From: Vibrio mytili
GTDB taxonomy: Bacteria > Pseudomonadota > Gammaproteobacteria > Enterobacterales > Vibrionaceae
Direction: 5' to 3'
Assembly: GCF_000830505.1 (NCBI RefSeq)
Contig: NZ_JXOK01000006.1
Location: 123,819 to 187,818 of the forward strand
DNA length: 64,000 nucleotides
Shown here: piece by piece, positions 30,641 through 42,091 of the stretch
How positions within the stretch are numbered: the first letter of the stretch is position 1
How the letters are laid out: each line of letters opens with the position of its first letter
Translations under genes and position numbers: made by a program
Notes under the pieces: generated by a model
Database searches by the model: none
What the model was told of the DNA's origin: nothing
What the model saw: only the letters and a program-made list of their open reading frames with translations

Positions 30641-31855
30641 ATGAATGGCGGACAGATTGGTAATGTAGATTTAGTAAAACAGCTTAACAGCGCAGCCGTA
30701 TACAGGTTGATCGACCAGCAAGGGCCTATCTCCCGTATTCAGGTAGCGGATGTTAGCCAGCTCGCCCCCGCGAGTGTTACCAAAATAACCCGCCAACTCC
30801 TAGAGCGCGGCCTTATTAAAGAGGTAGCGCAACAAGCTTCTACGGGTGGTCGACGAGCGATTTCGTTGACCACTGAAGTAAAGCCCTTCCACTCTATAGC
30901 TGTTAGGTTAGGACGTGACTACGTTCAATTCTGTCTATACGATTTGGGCGGTAACGCACTTGCCGAAAACCAGCATGAGCTGCATTATCGTAATCAAAAA
31001 GACTTAATTGCTGGACTGATTGAATTACTTAAAGACTTTGTCAATCAGAACCAAGACAAAATTGATCAGTTGATCGCTATTGGTATTACCCTACCCGGCT
31101 TGGTTAACCCCACCACTGGTGTTGTTGAATACATGCCAAATACCGATATCGATAACCTGGCTCTCGGTGAAATCATCAGTGAAAAATTTCATACCGCTTG
31201 TTTTGTTGGTAACGATGTGCGTGGTATGGCGTTAGCGGAACATTACTTCGGTGCAAGTCAGGATTGTCAGGACTCCATCTTAGTCAGTGTCCATCGTGGA
31301 ACGGGAGCGGGTATCATTGTAAATGGTCAGGTCTTTCTTGGTTTTAACCGTAATGTTGGTGAAATTGGTCATATCCAAATTGATCCATTGGGTGAACAAT
31401 GTCAATGTGGCAACTTCGGTTGTTTAGAAACCGTTGCAGCAAACCCCGCAATCATAAAACGCGTAAAACAACTGATTGCTCAAGGTTATGAATCTAGCCT
31501 AACGGATGTTGAAAACATAACGATTGACGATATATGCACTCACGCAATGAGTGGTGATGAACTGGCAAAACAGAGCTTAGTGCGTGTTGGCAATCAGTTA
31601 GGTAAGGCAATCGCAATTACAATTAACCTATTTAATCCACAAAAAGTTGTCATTGCGGGTGATATTACAGCCGCACAAGATATCGTATTCCCAGCGATTA
31701 AGCGCAATGTCGAAAACCAGTCTCTAAAAACATTCCATAATGAACTCCCTATTATCGCTTCGGAAATAGACAAGCAGCCGACAATGGGCGCATTTGCCAT
31801 GATCAAGCGCGCGATGTTAAACGGTGTTTTGTTACAAAAATTGCTTGAAGACTAA
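30641..31855 (+). CDS. nagC: N-acetylglucosamine regulator NagC (ROK family)
   Basis: This is a GlcNAc-6-phosphate-responsive repressor, 404 residues. An N-terminal winged helix (about 15-75, ASVTKITRQLLERGLIKE) precedes a ROK sugar-kinase-like domain. The ROK zinc motif CQCGNFGCLE is intact. It is co-transcribed with nagA. It probably binds the two operator-like sites upstream of nagA, and in Vibrio the regulon includes chitin genes. Confidence 0.94.
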   Translation: MNGGQIGNVDLVKQLNSAAVYRLIDQQGPISRIQVADVSQLAPASVTKITRQLLERGLIKEVAQQASTGGRRAISLTTEVKPFHSIAVRLGRDYVQFCLYDLGGNALAENQHELHYRNQKDLIAGLIELLKDFVNQNQDKIDQLIAIGITLPGLVNPTTGVVEYMPNTDIDNLALGEIISEKFHTACFVGNDVRGMALAEHYFGASQDCQDSILVSVHRGTGAGIIVNGQVFLGFNRNVGEIGHIQIDPLGEQCQCGNFGCLETVAANPAIIKRVKQLIAQGYESSLTDVENITIDDICTHAMSGDELAKQSLVRVGNQLGKAIAITINLFNPQKVVIAGDITAAQDIVFPAIKRNVENQSLKTFHNELPIIASEIDKQPTMGAFAMIKRAMLNGVLLQKLLED

Positions 31856-31958
31856 AGCTTTAACCCTGAACCTTATTTAGGTATCAGTAATAAAATGAGT
31901 TACACTTTCGGGCTGTGTTTACACAGCCGTTTTGCATATCAGGAAACTCTCATACCGT

Positions 31959-33548
31959 ATGGAAATCATCTTAATTTCAACTGCTTTTTTAGCAGGATTC
32001 ATCGCGCTTAAGTGCAGTCTTCCACCTTTAGTTGGCTTTTTGCTTGCGGGGTTTGGCTTGCATGCATTCGGTTACCAAAGTAATGATGTGATTATCACAC
32101 TTGCCGATCTCGGTGTGACCCTGTTGTTATTTACCATCGGTCTTAAACTCGATGTAAAAACCTTACTATCAAAAGAGATCTGGGGAGGTGCAACTGCGCA
32201 TAACCTGCTCTCCACTGCATTCTTTGCCGTCGCTCTTGGCGGGTTAAAGCTTTTGGGACTAACGTCTTTAGCCAGTATGGACAGTGGACAAATTCTTCTT
32301 CTTGCATTTGCGCTGTCCTTCTCTAGTACCGTATTTGCAGTCAAAACACTGCAAGAAAAAGGGGAAATGAGCGCCACTTACGGTACGCTCGCGATAGGTA
32401 TCTTGGTGATGCAGGATATCTTTGCGGTCATCTTCCTCTCTGTCTCTACTGGCAAAATCCCCGAATGGTATGCGATTGGTCTGTTTACCCTGCCTTTCTT
32501 ACGTCCTGTGTTTTACAAGTTATTGGACAAAGTTGGTCACGGTGAAATGCTTGTACTGTTTGGCATCTTCTTTGCGCTTGTGGTTGGAGCTGGCTTATTT
32601 GAATTCGTCGGAATGAAGCCTGACCTCGGTGCGTTGATTTTAGGTATGTTACTCGCTGGGCATAGCAAAGCTTCGGAGCTGTCCAAATCTTTGTTTAATA
32701 TGAAAGAACTCTTTTTAGTGTGCTTTTTCCTCAATATTGGCTTATCGGCCTCTTTGAGCTTTACCGGTATTGGATTAGCACTCTTGTTTATTTTACTACT
32801 GCCAGTAAAAGGGTTGCTGTACTTTTTGACGATAAATCACTTCAAGTTTCGCGTTCGTACTTCTTTACTGGCCTCGTTGTCACTATTTAACTTTAGTGAA
32901 TTCGGTCTTATCGTTGGCGGCCTCGCGTACAAAATGGGCTGGATGCCGAGTGATATGTTGGCGGCAATTGCAGTGGCGGTATCGCTGTCATTTATTATTT
33001 CTGCGCCGTTAAACCGCTTAAGTCATAAAATTTATCAACATTCGGGTAAATGGCTGCAAGAGACCGCAGCCGAAAAGCTAAATCAGCGCGATCAACTCAT
33101 TAACCCTGGGCATGCTCAAGTACTCATTCTTGGTATGGGGAGAATTGGCACCGGTGCGTATGATGAACTACGTGCTCGCTACGGAAAGATATCGCTTGGT
33201 GTTGAAATTCGCGAAGACGCAGCACATCAACACCGCACAGAGGGTAGAAATGTGATTGCCGGCGATGCCACCGACCCGGACTTCTGGGAGCGTATACTCG
33301 ACACTGCGAACGTAAAGTTGGTATTGTTAGCGATGCCTCATCATCAAGGGAATCAAACCGCATTGGAACAACTTCAGCGACGAAACTATCAAGGGCAAAT
33401 TGCTGCGATTGCAGAGTATCCGGACCAACTTGAAGGTCTATTAGATAACGGAGTGAATGCCGCGTTTAACATCTACAATGAGGCGGGTAGCGGCTTCGCA
33501 CGGCATGTATGCCAACAATTAGAGCTGAAATTTACGCCAATGAAATAA
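31959..33548 (+). CDS. KefC/YbaL-like cation:proton antiporter
   Basis: This is a CPA2-family monovalent cation/proton antiporter with a cytosolic NAD-binding domain, 529 residues. About twelve membrane helices (1-380) include SSTVFAVKTLQEKGEMS, typical of the family. The C-terminal TrkA-N Rossmann domain begins VLILGMGRIGTGAYDEL (about 395) and has GDATDPDF. A second RCK_C part is missing, making it shorter than KefB/KefC (about 600). I chose the ATG at 31959, preceded by AGGAAA. A TTG nine codons upstream is also in frame. Confidence 0.85.
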   Translation: MEIILISTAFLAGFIALKCSLPPLVGFLLAGFGLHAFGYQSNDVIITLADLGVTLLLFTIGLKLDVKTLLSKEIWGGATAHNLLSTAFFAVALGGLKLLGLTSLASMDSGQILLLAFALSFSSTVFAVKTLQEKGEMSATYGTLAIGILVMQDIFAVIFLSVSTGKIPEWYAIGLFTLPFLRPVFYKLLDKVGHGEMLVLFGIFFALVVGAGLFEFVGMKPDLGALILGMLLAGHSKASELSKSLFNMKELFLVCFFLNIGLSASLSFTGIGLALLFILLLPVKGLLYFLTINHFKFRVRTSLLASLSLFNFSEFGLIVGGLAYKMGWMPSDMLAAIAVAVSLSFIISAPLNRLSHKIYQHSGKWLQETAAEKLNQRDQLINPGHAQVLILGMGRIGTGAYDELRARYGKISLGVEIREDAAHQHRTEGRNVIAGDATDPDFWERILDTANVKLVLLAMPHHQGNQTALEQLQRRNYQGQIAAIAEYPDQLEGLLDNGVNAAFNIYNEAGSGFARHVCQQLELKFTPMK

Positions 33549-33569
33549 ATTTTTGATTCGTTCATTTTT

Positions 33570-33599
33570 AAGCCTTCCCATTAAAGGAAGGCTTTTTTG
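33570..33599 (+). terminator. Terminator after the KefC-like gene
   Basis: AAGCCTTCC / GGAAGGCTT with a short loop is followed by TTTTTGT, 22 bases past the stop. Confidence 0.85.
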
Positions 33600-33775
33600 T
33601 GTATTTTTTGCACCAAACCTTGATCTTATTCACCAAAACAACTCCTTATTTAAATATTATTTACCTTCAAAGGGTTTTTATCATTTTTTTAATCACAAAG
33701 CGTTGCTTTTTTTATTCATAGTGGCAAATTGGAGCTATACCGATTAGAAATTGTTTAGTTTAAAAAGGATGTTGT

Positions 33776-35440
33776 ATGTGTTCAGTATTTGGCATTTTAG
33801 ACATAAAAAGTGATGCAGCGGCCCTGCGCCCTATCGCATTGGAAATGTCGAAAAAACTTCGGCACCGTGGCCCTGACTGGTCAGGTATCTACTCATCAGA
33901 GCGCGCAATCTTAGCTCATGAGCGCTTGGCTATCGTCGGTCTCAATAGCGGAGCTCAGCCACTATACAGCCCAGACAAAAAACTTATCCTTGCGGTAAAC
34001 GGCGAGATCTACAACCATAAAGAAATCCGCGCCCGCTATGAAGGAAAATATGAGTTCCAAACGGATTCAGATTGCGAAGTTATTCTAGCTCTCTACCAAG
34101 AAATGGGCGCTGACCTTCTTGAAGAACTAAACGGTATTTTCGCATTCGTTTTATACGATGAAGAAAAAGACGAGTATTTAGTTGGCCGTGATCACATTGG
34201 GATTATTCCGCTTTACCAAGGTTACGATGAGCATGGTAACTACTACGTGGCTTCTGAAATGAAAGCGCTTGTCCCTGTATGTAAAACTATTAGTGAATTT
34301 CCTCCTGGTAGTTACTACAGTTCGAAAGACTCAGAGCCCCAACGTTATTACGTTCGTGACTGGAACGAATACGCAGCCGTACAAGGCAACACAACCAGCA
34401 AAGAAGAGCTGACTGAAGCGCTTGAAGCTGCTGTAAAACGTCAGCTGATGACAGACGTGCCTTACGGTGTGTTGCTCTCGGGTGGTCTGGATTCCTCCAT
34501 TACGTCAGCAGTAGCAAAACGTTTTGCGGCAATGCGTATTGAAGATGATGAGAAATCCGCGGCTTGGTGGCCACAGTTACACTCTTTTGCTGTCGGTCTT
34601 GAAGGCGCTCCAGATCTAAAAGCGGCACGTGAAGTTGCTGATCAAATCGGTACCGTTCACCACGAGATGACTTATACGATTCAAGAAGGTCTCGACGCCA
34701 TTCGTGATGTGATTTACCACATCGAAACCTATGACGTAACCACAATCCGCGCGTCGACGCCTATGTTCTTAATGGGACGTAAAATCAAAGCGATGGGTAT
34801 CAAGATGGTGCTTTCAGGTGAAGGTGCAGATGAAATCTTCGGTGGGTACTTATATTTCCACAAAGCACCGAACGCACAAGAGTTCCATGAAGAAACCGTT
34901 CGTAAGCTTCTAGCTCTGAACATGTTTGACTGTGCACGTGCCAACAAATCGCTGGCGGCATGGGGTGTTGAAGGTCGTGTTCCTTTCCTAGACAAAGAGT
35001 TCATCGACGTTGCGATGCGCCTCAACCCAGCCGACAAAATGTGTGGCAACGGCAAAATGGAAAAACACATTCTGCGCGAGTGTTTTGAACACTACTTACC
35101 TGAATCTATCGCATGGCGTCAAAAAGAGCAGTTCTCTGACGGCGTTGGCTACAGCTGGATTGATACACTAAAAGCCGTAGCGGAAGAAAAAGTAACCGAT
35201 CAACAGATGGAAACGGCTCAATTCCGCTTCCCTTACAATACACCAACCACAAAAGAAGGTTATGTGTACCGTGAGATTTTTGAGGAGCTGTTCCCACTAC
35301 CATCTGCAGCAGAATGTGTACCGGGTGGCCCATCGGTGGCGTGCTCTTCAGCAAAAGCAATCGAATGGGACGAGTCATTCAAAAACTGTGTTGACCCTTC
35401 AGGCCGAGCAGTACAAACCGTTCACAACGACGCTTACTGA
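33776..35440 (+). CDS. asnB: Asparagine synthase B (glutamine-hydrolysing)
   Basis: This makes asparagine from aspartate, ATP and glutamine. It is 554 residues, like E. coli AsnB. After Met removal the N-terminal Cys2 (MCSVFGILD) is the glutaminase nucleophile, followed by the class II amidotransferase domain (to about 200). The synthetase domain has the PP-loop SGGLDSS at 235-241 and the conserved SGEGADEIFGGYLYF segment. It is a single-gene unit ending in a strong bidirectional terminator. Confidence 0.97.
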   Translation: MCSVFGILDIKSDAAALRPIALEMSKKLRHRGPDWSGIYSSERAILAHERLAIVGLNSGAQPLYSPDKKLILAVNGEIYNHKEIRARYEGKYEFQTDSDCEVILALYQEMGADLLEELNGIFAFVLYDEEKDEYLVGRDHIGIIPLYQGYDEHGNYYVASEMKALVPVCKTISEFPPGSYYSSKDSEPQRYYVRDWNEYAAVQGNTTSKEELTEALEAAVKRQLMTDVPYGVLLSGGLDSSITSAVAKRFAAMRIEDDEKSAAWWPQLHSFAVGLEGAPDLKAAREVADQIGTVHHEMTYTIQEGLDAIRDVIYHIETYDVTTIRASTPMFLMGRKIKAMGIKMVLSGEGADEIFGGYLYFHKAPNAQEFHEETVRKLLALNMFDCARANKSLAAWGVEGRVPFLDKEFIDVAMRLNPADKMCGNGKMEKHILRECFEHYLPESIAWRQKEQFSDGVGYSWIDTLKAVAEEKVTDQQMETAQFRFPYNTPTTKEGYVYREIFEELFPLPSAAECVPGGPSVACSSAKAIEWDESFKNCVDPSGRAVQTVHNDAY

Positions 35441-35486
35441 TCGCTCACAGCGCCAGCTAACGTATTGTTAGCTCGGGCAATAAATC

Positions 35487-35517
35487 AAAAAGGGCTGGTA
35501 TCAACCAGCCCTTTTTA
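35487..35517. terminator. Bidirectional terminator between asnB and rfaH
   Basis: AAAAAGGGCTGG / CCAGCCCTTTTT is a perfect stem with A and T flanks between two convergent genes. Confidence 0.88.
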
Positions 35518-35536
35518 CTCTGCATGTAAACCTAAA

Positions 35537-36037
35537 CTAATTCAGGTCTAAGTCACTGTTGTCAATACTCACTGGGACACGCTTTGTTATCATCTGCACC
35601 AGCATTATCGAACGCTTTTCTCCATCTTGTTCTTGGAAAATCGCATCAATACCAGCAAACTGTCCACTCTTAACTCGAATTTCATCACCGGGTTTAGGCA
35701 ATCGTTCAGATGAATGGTCGTCGCTACAACACATTTCCAGTTTGGACAGCTCGTCAATCAATTCTGTGGATATTTCTTTCGGCTGAGCACCGAATCGAAC
35801 GAAATCAACGACTCCACGAGTTGAGCGAACGCTAGTAAAGTTAGGACCTTTTTCATAGTCAAAGTGAGCAAATACGTAAGACGGGAATAGCGGTTCTTCG
35901 ACTTTTTGCCTCTTACCACGCAAGATTTTTTCAACCTCTATCGTTGGATAAAAGCATTCGACATCTTGGTTTTCCAGATGCTGCTTCGCTCTAACCTGCT
36001 CGCCACGCTTACAATAAAGTAGATACCAACGTTTCAT
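35537..36037 (-). CDS. rfaH: Transcription antitermination protein RfaH
   Basis: This is a NusG paralog that binds RNA polymerase paused at ops elements and promotes elongation of long surface-polysaccharide and conjugation operons. It is 166 residues (E. coli 162). The N-terminal NGN domain starts MKRWYLLYCKRGEQVRAKQHLE. The C-terminal part contains the KOW region (GDEIRVKSGQFAGIDAIF). I used the ATG at 36037, the family start. An in-frame ATG five codons upstream is less likely. Confidence 0.94.
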   Translation of the reverse strand: MKRWYLLYCKRGEQVRAKQHLENQDVECFYPTIEVEKILRGKRQKVEEPLFPSYVFAHFDYEKGPNFTSVRSTRGVVDFVRFGAQPKEISTELIDELSKLEMCCSDDHSSERLPKPGDEIRVKSGQFAGIDAIFQEQDGEKRSIMLVQMITKRVPVSIDNSDLDLN

Positions 36038-36368
36038 TCTATTTCTAACCACTTATGATTTTGTTTGCATCCTAGCATTTCACTCGTGTTGCGTCATAAA
36101 CATTTACCAGACATGTAAAAAGTGCTTACAAAACAGCCAAGTAAACATTCTTTCTATTAAAATGTCACTCGCACTCGTCTACAGGTAAAAATGAAAAATT
36201 AGTTTGCAAAACATTAATAAAACCATTCATTCAACCACAAAAACACCGTATATCAGTTATTTAATCGATTAAAAGCCAATATTATAAAATTTTATCATTT
36301 GTCAGTCATTAAATTGCAATGTATAGGTAAGTCTCAAAAAAATGTAATAACTATGATAAGACTAGCTT
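36038..36368. other. Divergent rfaH / peptide transporter intergenic region
   Basis: This is an AT-rich 331-bp region that must carry both promoters. No operator palindrome, RNA gene or credible open frame was recognised. An AT-rich tract near 36270-36300 may be promoter DNA. Confidence 0.5.
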
Positions 36369-37763
36369 ATGTCAAACCAACATCAATATTTTGGCCACCC
36401 ACGTGGCTTGTTCTTACTGTTCGGCACAGAACTTTGGGAGCGATTCTCTTACTATGCAATGCGTGCCATTTTGGTACTTTACCTCACAGATCAAACAATG
36501 AATGGCGGCCTTGGTTGGTCGACCAAAGACGCGTTGGATCTTTATGGTATCTATACCGGCCTTGTGTACATCACACCGCTTATCGGTGGATATCTAGCAG
36601 ATAACTATTTGGGGCAGCGCCGTTCCATTCTGCTTGGTGGCGCCTTAATGGCGATCGGTCAATTTACATTGGCTCTACCAGCCGATGCACTAGGTATAGG
36701 CGCAATGCACTCTTTCTATCTAGGTCTAGGTTTGCTGATTGCAGGTAATGGCCTGTTCAAGCCAAACATCTCAACAATGGTGGGTGACCTTTATAAAGAA
36801 GGTGATAATCGCCGCGACGGTGCTTTCACTATCTTTTACATGGGCATCAACATTGGTGCTTTGCTTGCAGGCGTTATTTCTGGCTCAGTCACCAACTCAT
36901 TTGGTTGGAAAGCTGGCTTTGTCGCTGCCGGGACAGGTATGGTTATTAGCTTAGTGATGCAAGCCTTTCTTGCTCAATCTTGGCTTGGTGACATTGGCCG
37001 AGAGCCAGCAGCGAAACGCGCACTGGCAAACGGCAAAACAGATAAAAAGCAACCATTAACCAAAGAAGAAGTGGATCGTCTTAAAGTGATCTTGGTCATG
37101 GGTCTATTTACTATCGTATTCTGGGCAGGTTTTGAGCAAGCAGGTGGCTTGATGAACATTTACACCCAAGAATACACAGACCGTATGATAGGCAGTTTTG
37201 AAGTGCCAGCAGCTTGGTTCCAATCTCTTAACCCGTTCTTCATTATCACGCTAGCGCCTGTCTTAGCTGCATTCTGGGTCAAGATGGGCAAACGTGAGCC
37301 TAACTCGCCCGCTAAGTTCGCTTTGGCGTTGTTCTTCTTGGCAATCGGCTTCTTATGCATGGTTGGTGCTGTGGTTGAACAAGGTGGCGATACGGCGGTT
37401 AAAACCTCAATGATGTGGTTAGTGGGCGCCTTCTTCTTCCATACTTTAGGCGAACTATGTTTGTCACCAATTGGCCTTTCTTTGGTAACAAAACTCGCAC
37501 CGTTACGCCTTGCTTCACTAATGATGGGCGCATGGTTTGGTTGTAACGCTATCGCAAACTATGTTGCTGGTTATATTGGCTCGCATGTTGGTGAACTTGG
37601 TGCAATGGCGATCTTTGGCGGTATTGCAGTCACCGCTACCGTTAGTGGTGCAATTCTACTGCTATTCTCTGGCACGCTTGTTCGTTGGATGCACGGTGCA
37701 GAAAGTGGCGCGGTAGCCGAGCCTGTGGCAGAAACAGCAGAACAACAAGTTCAACCTGCATAA
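36369..37763 (+). CDS. Proton-dependent oligopeptide transporter (POT/PTR family)
   Basis: This is an inner-membrane H+-coupled di/tripeptide symporter of the major facilitator superfamily, 464 residues. Family signatures are clear: the ExxER motif in GTELWERFSYYAMR (residues about 20-33), GGYLADNYLGQRR, and the PTR2 motif FKPNISTMVGDLY followed by DGAFTIFYMGINIGA. About 12-14 helices are predicted. It resembles DtpA/DtpB of E. coli, but the exact subfamily cannot be set from sequence reading alone. Confidence 0.92.
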   Translation: MSNQHQYFGHPRGLFLLFGTELWERFSYYAMRAILVLYLTDQTMNGGLGWSTKDALDLYGIYTGLVYITPLIGGYLADNYLGQRRSILLGGALMAIGQFTLALPADALGIGAMHSFYLGLGLLIAGNGLFKPNISTMVGDLYKEGDNRRDGAFTIFYMGINIGALLAGVISGSVTNSFGWKAGFVAAGTGMVISLVMQAFLAQSWLGDIGREPAAKRALANGKTDKKQPLTKEEVDRLKVILVMGLFTIVFWAGFEQAGGLMNIYTQEYTDRMIGSFEVPAAWFQSLNPFFIITLAPVLAAFWVKMGKREPNSPAKFALALFFLAIGFLCMVGAVVEQGGDTAVKTSMMWLVGAFFFHTLGELCLSPIGLSLVTKLAPLRLASLMMGAWFGCNAIANYVAGYIGSHVGELGAMAIFGGIAVTATVSGAILLLFSGTLVRWMHGAESGAVAEPVAETAEQQVQPA

Positions 37764-37786
37764 CAAAATCATGACTATACAACAAC

Positions 37787-37818
37787 AAAAGGGTCGCTGA
37801 GTGCGACCCTTTTTTTAT
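37787..37818. terminator. Bidirectional terminator between the peptide transporter and hemH
   Basis: AAAAGGGTCGC / GCGACCCTTTT with the loop TGAGT, then more T residues, between convergent genes. Confidence 0.88.
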
Positions 37819-37844
37819 TACCAATAATCAAGAGGGGCTGGCTA

Positions 37845-38821
37845 TCAGGCCGGTAAATTATGTTGTTTGCTACGAACCAGTTCCGCCATCATTTCTATGT
37901 GTAAGTCATCGTCGTTCAAACATGGGATATAGTGAAATTGCTCACCTCCCGACTGTAAAAATATCTCTTTATTTTCGCCCGATATCTCTTCTAGCGTTTC
38001 CAAACAGTCGACAGAGAAAGCAGGCGTCATCACGTCGATTTTCTTCACACCTTTACTTGGTAATGCCTCGACCGTTTTATCTGTATAAGGTTGAAGCCAC
38101 TCCTCTCTACCAAAACGGGACTGATAAGTCATGCCAATCTGATCTTCACTTAAACCAAGTGCTTGGCCTAATAAACGTGTCGTTTCTTCACAATGCTGCG
38201 GGTAGATATCCCCGTTATCCGCATAGCGCTGCGGAATACCATGATAAGAACATAATAGGTATTCCCCTTTGCCGTGCTCTTCCCAGTAACGTTTAACAGA
38301 CTGAGCAAGCGCTTCGATGAACATTGGATGATTATAGTAGTCCCGAACAACACTTATCCCAGGTATGACCGGAAGCGTTTTAAATGCTTTAGCGAGGCCA
38401 TCAAAAACTGCCGCGGTTGTGGTTCCGGAATACTGTGGGTATAGAGGAAGCACAATAATGTCTTCAACACCTTGGTTCTGAAGCGCTTCAACTCCCGATT
38501 GAAGACTTGGATTCCCATAAGTCATACCAAGCTCAACAGGCAAGTTAATCTTCTGAGCTAGCTTATTAACTTGACGTTTGAGTACACCATCAAAGGCGAT
38601 CCTTCTTCCATCCACACGGACTGGTAGAGTTTTGCAACCTTTGGCGACCGTATCGGTAAAATAACGCCGTGTAGAATCGGGCACCACAACCAGCGCGTCA
38701 TATCAACAACACGGTGATCATGAAGGAACTGGCTAAGAAAGCGCTTTACCGCGGGCGCCGTTGGTTCATCGGGTGTCCCTAAGTTCACCAGTAGCACACC
38801 TTGTTTTTTTATTTTTTGCAT
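37845..38821 (-). pseudogene. hemH: Ferrochelatase HemH, frame broken by one missing base
   Basis: This inserts Fe2+ into protoporphyrin IX, the last step of heme synthesis. The N-terminal part ([20 protein letters not shown] ... [13 protein letters not shown]) runs from 38821 in one frame. From [22 protein letters not shown] onward it continues in another frame to 37845, including the catalytic His in SYHGIPQRY. Adding one base to the T run at 38577-38579 (minus strand TCAAACG to TCAAAACG) restores a protein of about 325 residues. Loss of hemH would block heme synthesis, so an error is the likelier explanation. Confidence 0.88.
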
Positions 38822-38885
38822 AGTGCCCCTATTTTTAACTAATAGTTTTTAGTTTCTTGACGTATGTGTTCGACGAAAAATGTAT

Positions 38886-38911
38886 AAAAAAAGCGACCTT
38901 ACGGCCGCTTA
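38886..38911 (-). terminator. adk terminator
   Basis: On the minus strand AAGCGGCC-GTAA-GGTCGCTT is followed by a T run, ending adk before hemH. Confidence 0.8.
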
Positions 38912-38952
38912 ACTATAACAAAATTATTAAAAACCTTGATAATAGGTATTGT

Positions 38953-39603
<651 letters not shown>

Positions 39604-39626
39604 TTATCCTCTTTACTATTTAAGAT

Positions 39627-39703
39627 TTATACCGAAGCTCACAATAGCCACCTTCTTTGCGTTATCTGCTCAGAAGTTTTCACAACGATAAGTTTCGGTA
39701 TAA
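39627..39703. repeat. 77-bp inverted-repeat element upstream of adk
   Basis: TTATACCGAA at 39627-39636 is mirrored by TTCGGTATAA at 39694-39703, with partial pairing continuing inward (AGCTC against AACTT, then CACAA against TTGTG). The element begins 26 bases before the adk start codon, so it lies in the adk leader. Its ends resemble the ATACCRAT motifs elsewhere in the window. Confidence 0.5.
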
Positions 39704-39874
39704 CGTTTAGGCGGCAAAAATACACGCCTTATGACTGACATTCAAGTTGCAGATTCTATCACAGGTTATATGAGCAAAAAGTGAATTAAGACTAAAGAAT
39801 GCTAACAACTGAATTTTAATGCAATTATTGACCATTAACTCAATACTGATATTGAGTTTTTTGCTTCAGCAAAC

Positions 39875-39900
39875 AAAAAGCTCGCGATTGCGAGCTTTTT
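39875..39900. terminator. htpG terminator
   Basis: AAAAAGCTCGC / GCGAGCTTTTT is a perfect stem with A and T flanks, 14 bases beyond the htpG stop. Confidence 0.85.
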
Positions 39901-39914
39901 ATAGATAACGACGA

Positions 39915-41819
39915 TTAAACCTTAGTCAAAAGCTTATTGATCGCCCCTAGGAACTGAGACGGATCTTCCATAGAGCCTCGTTCCGCGAGCATCGCTTGAC
40001 CAAGAAGTACTTCAACCCAACGACCAAACGCTTCTTCATCGGTTTCATCCGCCATGCGTTTAACCAGTTCGTGTTTTGGGTTAATTTCGAAGATGTATTT
40101 CACTTCTGGCACCGCTTGACCCGCGGCTTCAAGTAATTTCGCCATCTGAGTGCCCATTTCGAAATCATCCGTCACCACGACGGCTGGTGTCGTCGCGAGT
40201 TTAAAGGTCGTGCGTACTTCTTTTACTCGATCTCCCAAGTAACCTTTTGTACGTTCAACAACAGACTTAAATTCTTCTTCGGTTTCTTTCTGCTTCTCTT
40301 TGTCCGCCTCGTCCTCGAACTTACTCAAATCCAAGCCAGCTTTGGTGATTGACTGGAATTGCTTGCCATCGAACTCAGTTAGATAATTCATCAACCACTC
40401 ATCGATGCGATCATACATTAAGATAACTTCGATACCTTTCGCTTTGAACTGCTCCAAATGAGGGCTGTTTTTCGCAGCGGCGTAGCTGTCTGCTGTTAGA
40501 TAGTAGATCTTATCCTGACCTTCCTTCATACGCTCGACATACGCCTGTAGACCAATGGTTTGTTCTGCAGAATCGACCTCAGTCGATGCAAAACGTAGCA
40601 GGCTCGCAATTTTTTCCTTATTGCTCATGTCTTCTGCCGGGCCTTCTTTCAAGACCAAACCAAATTCTTTCCAGAATGATTGGTATTTTTCTTCGTCATT
40701 TTTCGACATGCGCTCAAGCATAGTGAGTACACGCTTCGTACAAGCGTTACGCAATGATTGAGTGACTTTATTGTCTTGCAAAATTTCTCGAGAAACGTTT
40801 AAAGGTAAATCGTTGGAGTCGATCAAACCACGAACGAAACGCAGGTACGATGGCATAAACTGTTCAGCATCATCCATGATGAATACACGTTGAACGTAAA
40901 GCTTAAGACCTGACTTATGATCACGATTCATCATATCCCATGGCGCTTTAGATGGGATGTAAAGCAGACTGGTGTAGTCGTTTTTACCTTCAACGCGGTT
41001 GTGGCTCCACACCAATGGTTCACTAAAGTCATGAGACACATGTTTGTAGAACTCTTGATACTCCTCATCAGAGATATCAGACTTGCTACGAGTCCACAGA
41101 GCCTGAGCTTTGTTGATTTGTTCCCACTTAGTCTCGCCTGTTTCTTTGCCTTCTTCATCACGCACAGCCGTCTGAATAGAGACAGGAATACCGATGTGAT
41201 CAGAATATTTACTTATTACCTCACGCAGACGCCATTCGTTTAGGAACTCTTTACCCTCTTCGCGCATATGAAGAATGATATCGGTACCACGTGACTCTTT
41301 GGTGATGTTTTCAATCGTATACTCGCCTTCACCCGCTGAATGCCATTGCACGGCTTCCTCAGATGGTAGCCCTGCAGCGCGAGTTCGAACGGTAACCGCA
41401 TCTGCGACAATAAACGCAGAATAAAAACCAACGCCAAACTGTCCGATGAGCTGTGAATCTTTGCTCTGATCTTCTGAAAGTTTCGAGAAAAACTCCGCCG
41501 TACCTGATTTAGCGATCGTACCTAAATGCTCAACGACATCAGCACGGCTCATACCAATACCATTATCAGAAATCGTTAAGGTATTTGCGGACTCATCAAA
41601 GGCTAGCTTAACACCGAGGTCAGCGTTCCCTTCATAAAGGTCAGGGTTGGATAACGCTTGAAAACGCAATTTGTCTGATGCATCTGATGCGTTTGATATC
41701 AGCTCGCGCAAAAAGATCTCTTTGTTGGAATAAAGAGAATGGATCATTAAATGAAGTAACTGTTTAACTTCTGATTGAAAACCACGCGTTTCTTTATTTT
41801 GAGATACGGTTTCGCTCAT
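39915..41819 (-). CDS. htpG: Molecular chaperone HtpG (Hsp90)
   Basis: This is an ATP-dependent cytosolic Hsp90 chaperone of 634 residues. The N-terminal GHKL ATPase domain carries the Hsp90 signature [18 protein letters not shown], followed by DNGIGM and [11 protein letters not shown]. Middle and C-terminal dimerisation domains follow at normal length. It is divergent from toxR, a Vibrio arrangement seen at the tox locus. A heat-shock promoter is likely but was not resolved. Confidence 0.97.
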   Translation of the reverse strand: MSETVSQNKETRGFQSEVKQLLHLMIHSLYSNKEIFLRELISNASDASDKLRFQALSNPDLYEGNADLGVKLAFDESANTLTISDNGIGMSRADVVEHLGTIAKSGTAEFFSKLSEDQSKDSQLIGQFGVGFYSAFIVADAVTVRTRAAGLPSEEAVQWHSAGEGEYTIENITKESRGTDIILHMREEGKEFLNEWRLREVISKYSDHIGIPVSIQTAVRDEEGKETGETKWEQINKAQALWTRSKSDISDEEYQEFYKHVSHDFSEPLVWSHNRVEGKNDYTSLLYIPSKAPWDMMNRDHKSGLKLYVQRVFIMDDAEQFMPSYLRFVRGLIDSNDLPLNVSREILQDNKVTQSLRNACTKRVLTMLERMSKNDEEKYQSFWKEFGLVLKEGPAEDMSNKEKIASLLRFASTEVDSAEQTIGLQAYVERMKEGQDKIYYLTADSYAAAKNSPHLEQFKAKGIEVILMYDRIDEWLMNYLTEFDGKQFQSITKAGLDLSKFEDEADKEKQKETEEEFKSVVERTKGYLGDRVKEVRTTFKLATTPAVVVTDDFEMGTQMAKLLEAAGQAVPEVKYIFEINPKHELVKRMADETDEEAFGRWVEVLLGQAMLAERGSMEDPSQFLGAINKLLTKV

Positions 41820-42091
41820 GTTCGCTCCATAACATCTAAACTAACAAACTCATTCAACAGACAAAGTCCCCGACTCTATCTTTTGAAATCGCCTTTCGAA
41901 TATGTCATGTAACATGAGGCTGACAATTGTAAATTCAAGGTCAACATTACTAAAAACAGTGTTTTTTTAGATAATTTTTATTATTCTAACGTTCTAAAAG
42001 CTCCTAAAATCAAGCACAACCATTGATTAAATAAGCGCTTTTTGAATAAAAATCTTTTTAATTACAAAATCATCCATCTAAGAAGAACTAA

